Source: Actinomycetota bacterium | Lineage (GTDB): Bacteria > Actinomycetota > Acidimicrobiia > IMCC26256 > PALSA-610 | Direction: 5' to 3' | Length of the DNA stretch: 9,328 nt | Assembly (NCBI GenBank): GCA_005779345.1 | Contig: SXJQ01000127.1 | Location: 1-9,328 of the forward strand | In this document: positions 6,860-9,328 of the stretch, in pieces | How positions within the stretch are numbered: the stretch's first letter is position 1 | Layout: each line of letters opens with the position of its first letter | Program-made: the position numbers and the translations under genes | The notes under the pieces: generated by a model | Database searches by the model: none | Seen by the model: only the letters and a program-made list of their open reading frames with translations | What the model was told of the DNA's origin: nothing

Positions 6860-6865
6860 AGCATA
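6860..6865 (-). promoter_or_regulatory. Candidate -10 box for the acyl-CoA synthetase gene
   Basis: TATGCT on the minus strand, eight bases upstream of the GTG at 6851, with a weak TTCGAG (6888-6883) 17 bases further upstream. If real, transcription would begin at or a few bases before the start codon, giving a leaderless message, which is common in actinobacteria. Confidence 0.35.
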
Positions 6866-6888
6866 ACCGGGGTGGCCGGTCGCTCGAA

Positions 6889-6915
6889 TCTCACTCTCCG
6901 TGAGAATTCCTCTCA
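6889..6915. promoter_or_regulatory. Phased triple half-site, candidate operator
   Basis: TCTCAC (6889-6894), GTGAGA (6900-6905) and TCTCA (6911-6915) alternate in orientation with exact 5-base gaps, so starts are 11 bases apart. Each adjacent pair forms an inverted repeat. The array touches the candidate -35 region of the acyl-CoA synthetase gene and lies 38-64 bases upstream of its start codon. Such spacing fits a dimeric repressor binding one face of the helix; which regulator is unknown. Confidence 0.4.
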
Positions 6916-6950
6916 AGAGTCGCGCGCAGAGCGCCGTAATTACTGGCACA

Positions 6951-7125
6951 CCTGCCGGGAACGGCCACCGGGAAATCACCCCGGAGGGGCGCCCCGGCAG
7001 GAACGAGATCGGGGTTCCGGTGCGTACTGTGGGCGGTGTGGCCCTCGGTGGGAGACCACCGGAGGTCATGCAACGTAGCCTCCCAGCCCGCCCCAGAAAC
7101 GTCCACAGCGGCGGCCGGAACCCCG
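6951..7125. ncRNA. Candidate structured RNA or leader, family unknown
   Basis: Two strong inverted repeats lie in tandem. The first pairs CCTGCCGGG (6951-6959) with CCCGGCAGG (6993-7001) and encloses a small hairpin (CCGGG 6968-6972, CCCGG 6980-6984). The second pairs 11 perfect bases, 7010-7020 with 7115-7125, and encloses nested pairs CTGTGG/CCACAG (7027-7032, 7103-7108), GCGG/CCGC (7033-7036, 7088-7091) and an apical hairpin GGTGG-GAGA-CCACC (7047-7060). On the plus strand the apical loop is a GNRA tetraloop, which mildly favours plus-strand RNA. On the minus strand it would lie 100-275 bases upstream of the acyl-CoA synthetase start. No known riboswitch, 5S, SRP, RNase P or tmRNA signature is recognisable. 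Confidence 0.35.
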
Positions 7126-7204
7126 TAACTTCTGTCGCACGACCCTCGTTCGCAATCGTGCTCGGCGCCCGTCGCTCCCGCGGTGAAATTCCTCGGTGAG
7201 CTTC

Positions 7205-7291
7205 CTAGGTCAGCTTGACGAACAGCACGAGGTTCGCGAGCAGGATCGCGCCCAACAGGCCGACGATCGCGATGGTGGTTCCCTTCCTCAC
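7205..7291 (-). CDS. Membrane microprotein, 28 residues
   Basis: The frame begins GTG and reads (V/M)RKGTTIAIVGLLGAIL then LANLVLFVKLT. A short basic N-terminus is followed by a single hydrophobic helix (about 6-25) and a basic end, the usual form of a small bitopic membrane protein. The GTG overlaps the stop codon of the DUF62 gene in GTGA. GGAAGG lies six bases upstream (7303-7298), within the end of that gene, giving both coupling and a ribosome binding site. I do not recognise the family. A chance frame is possible at this length, but the combination of coupling, Shine-Dalgarno sequence and clean helix favours a real gene. It may act with, or anchor, the product of the upstream gene; that is inference. 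Confidence 0.5.
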   Translation of the reverse strand: MRKGTTIAIVGLLGAILLANLVLFVKLT

Positions 7292-8214
7292 GGCGAGCCT
7301 TCCTCTCGGTTCCTCTCCGGCCGGCTTTCCGCTGGCCGGCTTCCCTCTGGCGGGCCGAGCCGCACGGGCACCTCGCCCGCCGCGAGCGCGCCCGGAAGGT
7401 CGGGGGGCACCACGACGACCGGGGTCCCGATGGCTGCGTTCAGGTACTCGGCCGCGCTCCGACGGTCGAGCGCGATCGACACCAGCCCGTAGCTGTCGGT
7501 GACGAGCACCAGTTCGGCAGGCCGCGCACTCGCGTAGGTATCGACCCAACGGGCTCGACGGATCTCCGCGCCGATATGCAGCTCCACCCCGTCGCCTGGC
7601 GCGATCGCTCGCGCGATGAACATGTCGGGGTCGATGTTGAGCTGGCAGTTGCCGAATCGGTCGACCCAGAGCACCTCACCGTCGATGCGCCCGTCGTCGC
7701 CCTCCTGCGGCAACGGCAACAGCCCCGGGACCAACGAGTTCGGATCGGCCTCGCTGCCGAGTTCCTCGATCGGCACCCCGGCCGCGAGGTGCCCGGCCGC
7801 GGGCGCCATCACGTCGCGTCCGGCGAACGTCCCGCCCGGCGCGGGCAACTGGTACTCCGCGTTGTCGAGCGCGAACACCCGACTCGCGCCGCCGAGCATC
7901 GCGACGCTCGGCGCCAACAGTCCGTTGTCGGGACCGATGAGCACACCGTTTTCGACCTCGACCGCGATCGCCCGCCGCTCGGTTCCCACTCCGGGATCGA
8001 CCACCGCGAGCACGATGCCGCTCGGCAGGTACTGGATCGCACGGACCAAGGTGAGTGCGCCGCCGCGCACGTCGAACGGGGCGACCTCGTGGGTGATGTC
8101 GACGAACTGGAGATGCGGTGCCAACTCGAGCATCACCGCCTTGCACACCCCGACGAACTCGTCGCGGGTGCCGTAGTCGGAGAGGAACGAGACGAACGGA
8201 GCGAGTTCGGTCAC
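7288..8214 (-). CDS. SAM hydrolase (hydroxide adenosyltransferase)/SAM-dependent halogenase-fold protein (DUF62)
   Basis: A 308-residue protein of the family that splits SAM to adenosine and methionine using water, or in rare members halide. From the GTG at 8214, motifs are FVSFLSDYGTRDEFVGV (7-23), VVDPGVGTERRAIAVE (71-86), GPDNGLL (94-100), GGTFAGRDVMAPAAGHLA (127-144) and VDRFGNCQLNI (184-194). Asp73 and Arg80 of the Asp-Arg-His triad appear present, but the usual TFHGRD reads TFAGRD, so Ala131 stands where the His is expected. The GTG is chosen because the fold starts a few residues later; an ATG at 8334 lies inside the HTH gene and adds a low-complexity Ala/Pro/Arg tail. The C-terminus carries an extra charged tail (SRPAESRPERNREEGSP). 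It lies 76 bases after the HTH gene and is coupled to the microprotein. Confidence 0.88.
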   Translation of the reverse strand: MTELAPFVSFLSDYGTRDEFVGVCKAVMLELAPHLQFVDITHEVAPFDVRGGALTLVRAIQYLPSGIVLAVVDPGVGTERRAIAVEVENGVLIGPDNGLLAPSVAMLGGASRVFALDNAEYQLPAPGGTFAGRDVMAPAAGHLAAGVPIEELGSEADPNSLVPGLLPLPQEGDDGRIDGEVLWVDRFGNCQLNIDPDMFIARAIAPGDGVELHIGAEIRRARWVDTYASARPAELVLVTDSYGLVSIALDRRSAAEYLNAAIGTPVVVVPPDLPGALAAGEVPVRLGPPEGSRPAESRPERNREEGSP

Positions 8215-8221
8215 GGCGCCG

Positions 8222-8227
8222 AACGTA
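8222..8227 (-). promoter_or_regulatory. Possible -10 box for the DUF62 gene
   Basis: TACGTT on the minus strand, seven bases before the GTG at 8214. No ribosome binding site precedes the GTG, so a leaderless transcript is possible. No -35 box is visible, so support is thin. Confidence 0.25.
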
Positions 8228-8290
8228 TCGGTCGCCGCGGGTTCGGGGCGCCTCGGCGCCACCGCGAACGCGGCCGGCGCACGTGGACGG

Positions 8291-8485
8291 TCAGCCGGCC
8301 TGGGTGTAGCGAGACGCGAGGTACGCGTCGACATCGGTATCGGCGACTCGGAACGACCGGCCGACCCGCACCGCCGGAAGGTCGCACGCCTTGATCAGTC
8401 GATAGACCGTCATCGATGACACGCGCATCAGGTCTGCGACCTCTTGCACCGTGAGAAAGCGCGACTTGCTGAGCTCTTGCGCCAC
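8291..8485 (-). CDS. Small helix-turn-helix DNA-binding protein (BldC/excisionase-like MerR fold)
   Basis: A 64-residue protein made almost entirely of one winged helix-turn-helix: FLTVQEVADLMRVSSMTVYRL at 10-30 (two helices of the HTH), then LPAVRVGRSFRV (36-47, the wing) and DVDAYLASR (51-59). This matches the excisionase-type domain shared by BldC and related chromosomal regulators of actinobacteria. It is unlikely to be a phage excisionase, because no integrase or attachment site is nearby and a gene of this type beside proC is a familiar actinobacterial arrangement. The GTG start has AGGGAG (8496-8491) with a 5-base spacer, and a sigma70-like promoter lies upstream. Its targets are unknown. 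The next gene, DUF62, starts 76 bases downstream and may be co-transcribed. Confidence 0.88.
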   Translation of the reverse strand: MAQELSKSRFLTVQEVADLMRVSSMTVYRLIKACDLPAVRVGRSFRVADTDVDAYLASRYTQAG

Positions 8486-8490
8486 GGGTA

Positions 8491-8496
8491 CTCCCT
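8491..8496 (-). promoter_or_regulatory. Ribosome binding site of the HTH gene
   Basis: AGGGAG on the minus strand, five bases before the GTG at 8485; it supports that non-ATG start. Confidence 0.65.
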
Positions 8497-8517
8497 ACTC
8501 CGGCCCGCCGTGCGGCC

Positions 8518-8547
8518 ACCATAGAGGTCGGATCCTCGTGCTGTCCA
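8518..8547 (-). promoter_or_regulatory. Sigma70-like promoter for the HTH gene
   Basis: On the minus strand TGGACA (8547-8542, five of six to TTGACA) and TATGGT (8523-8518, four of six to TATAAT) are 18 bases apart. Predicted start is near 8511, leaving a leader of about 25 bases with the ribosome binding site. This is the best promoter in the window by eye. Confidence 0.6.
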
Positions 8548-8582
8548 CCGAGGCGCACGGGGGTGGTGATCCGTCACACTGA

Positions 8583-8633
8583 CCCGAGTTCGCAGGTCAG
8601 CGCCCGCGCCGACAGGTCAGCCCCCGAGTTCGC
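8583..8633. repeat. Nested short direct repeats at the proC 3' end
   Basis: CCCGAGTTCGC occurs at 8583-8593 and 8623-8633 (40 bases apart), and CAGGTCAGC at 8593-8601 and 8613-8621 (20 bases apart). The right-hand 11-base copy encodes the last codons of proC, so the left copy looks like a partial duplication of the gene end. No function is evident. Confidence 0.5.
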
Positions 8634-9324
8634 GCGACCGCTCGGTCGCGGCCGTCACGGCGTCGAGCATCGCCGCGCGCAGCCCGGAGCGTTCGAGTTC
8701 GCGCAGCCCCGCGGCCGTGGTGCCGCCGGGGGAGGTGACCATCGCCCGGAGCTTCTCGGGGTCGCGCGCCTCGGCGAGGAGCGTGGCCGAACCGAGCAGT
8801 GTCTGGATGACGAGATCGGACGACGTCTCGCGGGGGAGCCCGGCGAGCACCCCGGCCTCGATGAGCGCCTCCGCTACGAGGAACAGGTACGCGGGCCCCG
8901 AGCCCGACAAGCCCGTGACCGCGTCGAGCAGATGCTCCTCGACGCGCACGACCGTCCCGACCGCGCCGAGCAGGCTCGTCGCGAGATCGAGATCCGCCTC
9001 CGTGGCCAGGTGCCCGGCGGCGATCGCCGACGCCGCCCGGCGTACGACCGCCGGCGTGTTGGGCATCGCCCGCACCACCGGACGGCCCGGCGCGAGCCGT
9101 TCGAGCTCCGCGATCCTGACGCCGGCGGCGATCGACAGCACCAGCGCGTGCTCGGGGAGGGTCGCGCCGGCACCTTCGAGCACGGCCGCGACATCAGCGG
9201 GCTTCACGGCCACGATCACGGCCTCGGTGTCGGGGACCGCCCACGCCGCGCTGGGGACGATCCGCACGCCCGGCAACGTCGCCTCGAGGTCGCGCCGGCG
9301 GTCGGCATCGGCCTCGGCGACCAC
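8617..9324 (-). CDS. proC: Pyrroline-5-carboxylate reductase, N-terminus missing
   Basis: The last enzyme of proline synthesis, reducing pyrroline-5-carboxylate with NAD(P)H. The 235 residues visible cover most of the protein (usual length about 270). Seen are VIVAVKPADV (36-45), VVRAMPNTPAVV (83-94), TGLSGSGPAYLF (137-148) in the substrate site, and MVTSPGGTTAAGLREL (195-210). The first 30-35 residues, including the glycine-rich nucleotide-binding loop, are absent. An in-frame TAA (9327-9325) directly precedes the first GTG. Because VVAEADADRR corresponds to an internal segment of ProC, the GTG at 9324 is not a credible natural start. The gene is therefore broken, frameshifted or ends in a sequence error at the window edge. 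The upstream context is outside the window. Confidence 0.9.
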   Translation of the reverse strand: MVAEADADRRRDLEATLPGVRIVPSAAWAVPDTEAVIVAVKPADVAAVLEGAGATLPEHALVLSIAAGVRIAELERLAPGRPVVRAMPNTPAVVRRAASAIAAGHLATEADLDLATSLLGAVGTVVRVEEHLLDAVTGLSGSGPAYLFLVAEALIEAGVLAGLPRETSSDLVIQTLLGSATLLAEARDPEKLRAMVTSPGGTTAAGLRELERSGLRAAMLDAVTAATERSRELGG

Positions 9325-9328
9325 TTAG

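Larger units (their letters stand above)
6852..7204. other. 353-base intergenic region
   Basis: No convincing gene: the open frames here have no ribosome binding site or recognisable protein. It holds the candidate promoter and operator of the acyl-CoA synthetase gene near the left end, an AT-rich perfect palindrome GTAATTAC (6936-6943), the structured inverted repeats at 6951-7125, and a 6-base stem (GCACGA 7137-7142, TCGTGC 7156-7161) with a 13-base loop. From 7162 to 7204 I see nothing clear. Confidence 0.7.

Noticed and set aside
7011..7124. 5S rRNA or 4.5S SRP RNA, suggested by a 114-base span closed by a long helix
   Set aside because: The conserved internal sequences of both RNAs are absent; only the length and closing helix agree.
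7010..7125. Integron attC site, from the spaced inverted repeats
   Set aside because: The R' (GTTRRRY) and R'' boxes are absent and no integrase or gene cassette is nearby.
7121..7132. 12-base resemblance to a conserved 23S rRNA segment (CCCCGTAACTTC)
   Set aside because: Flanking sequence does not match rRNA; it is most likely chance.
7137..7161. Hairpin GCACGA/TCGTGC as an intrinsic terminator after the microprotein gene
   Set aside because: The stem is short, the loop long (13 bases), and no run of T follows on either strand.
8247..8260. GGCGCC repeats forming a GC hairpin between the HTH and DUF62 genes, as terminator
   Set aside because: No T run follows, and such palindromes arise often in DNA of this composition.
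8215..8334. ATG at 8334 as start of the DUF62 gene
   Set aside because: It lies inside the HTH gene and adds an Ala/Pro/Arg tail unlike the family; the GTG at 8214 fits the fold.
8291..8485. Phage or element excisionase
   Set aside because: There is no integrase, repeat or attachment site, and this type of HTH gene beside proC is common in actinobacterial chromosomes.
8566..8577. Palindrome GTGATCCGTCAC as a CRP/FNR-type operator
   Set aside because: The 4-base spacer does not fit the CRP/FNR pattern (6-4 spacing differs), and a single 4-base-arm palindrome is weak evidence.

Overview
High-GC bacterial DNA. All but one of the genes lie on the minus strand, many start with GTG, and several join by 1-4 base overlaps. 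Most of the window (about 915 to the right end) looks like Actinomycetota, perhaps class Acidimicrobiia. It carries a rex-hemA-hemC operon like the rex-hemACD operon of Streptomyces, a small BldC-like HTH gene next to proC, and a cobA start of actinobacterial type. The class assignment is a guess from protein resemblance; no search was run.

The left end (about 1-870) looks different. The C-terminal half of the uroporphyrinogen-III methyltransferase, a DUF2849 gene and the start of cysI form the assimilatory sulfite-reduction cluster typical of alphaproteobacteria, most like sphingomonads. The change of affinity falls inside cobA, at the near-invariant stretch encoded by 869-913. This suggests a chimeric metagenomic join at a conserved site, or less likely a natural recombination.

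Layout from right to left, the direction of transcription. proC (9324-8617) lacks its N-terminus. A sigma70-like promoter (8518-8547) follows, then a small HTH regulator (8485-8291), a SAM hydrolase/halogenase-family (DUF62) gene (8214-7288) and a GTGA-coupled 28-residue membrane microprotein (7291-7205). A 353-base gap (6852-7204) holds strong inverted repeats, possibly a structured RNA, and a phased operator-like array. Next is an acyl-CoA synthetase (6851-5355), which converges with a plus-strand seven-helix membrane protein of unknown function (4717-5433); the two overlap by 79 bases. A short divergent region (4633-4716) carries a good Rex operator and starts the operon rex, precorrin-2 dehydrogenase, hemA, hemC, cobA, then DUF2849 and cysI.

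The core operon links NADH/NAD+ sensing by Rex to early tetrapyrrole synthesis. HemA makes glutamate-1-semialdehyde, HemC makes hydroxymethylbilane, CobA makes precorrin-2 and the dehydrogenase makes sirohydrochlorin, the siroheme precursor. Siroheme is the cofactor of CysI, so the joined arrangement makes biochemical sense even if it is an artefact. No hemD, hemB or hemL is present. I see no CRISPR array, transposase, rRNA or tRNA gene. No clearly new multi-gene system is evident; the best candidates for novelty are the structured gap, the microprotein and the DUF62 variant.
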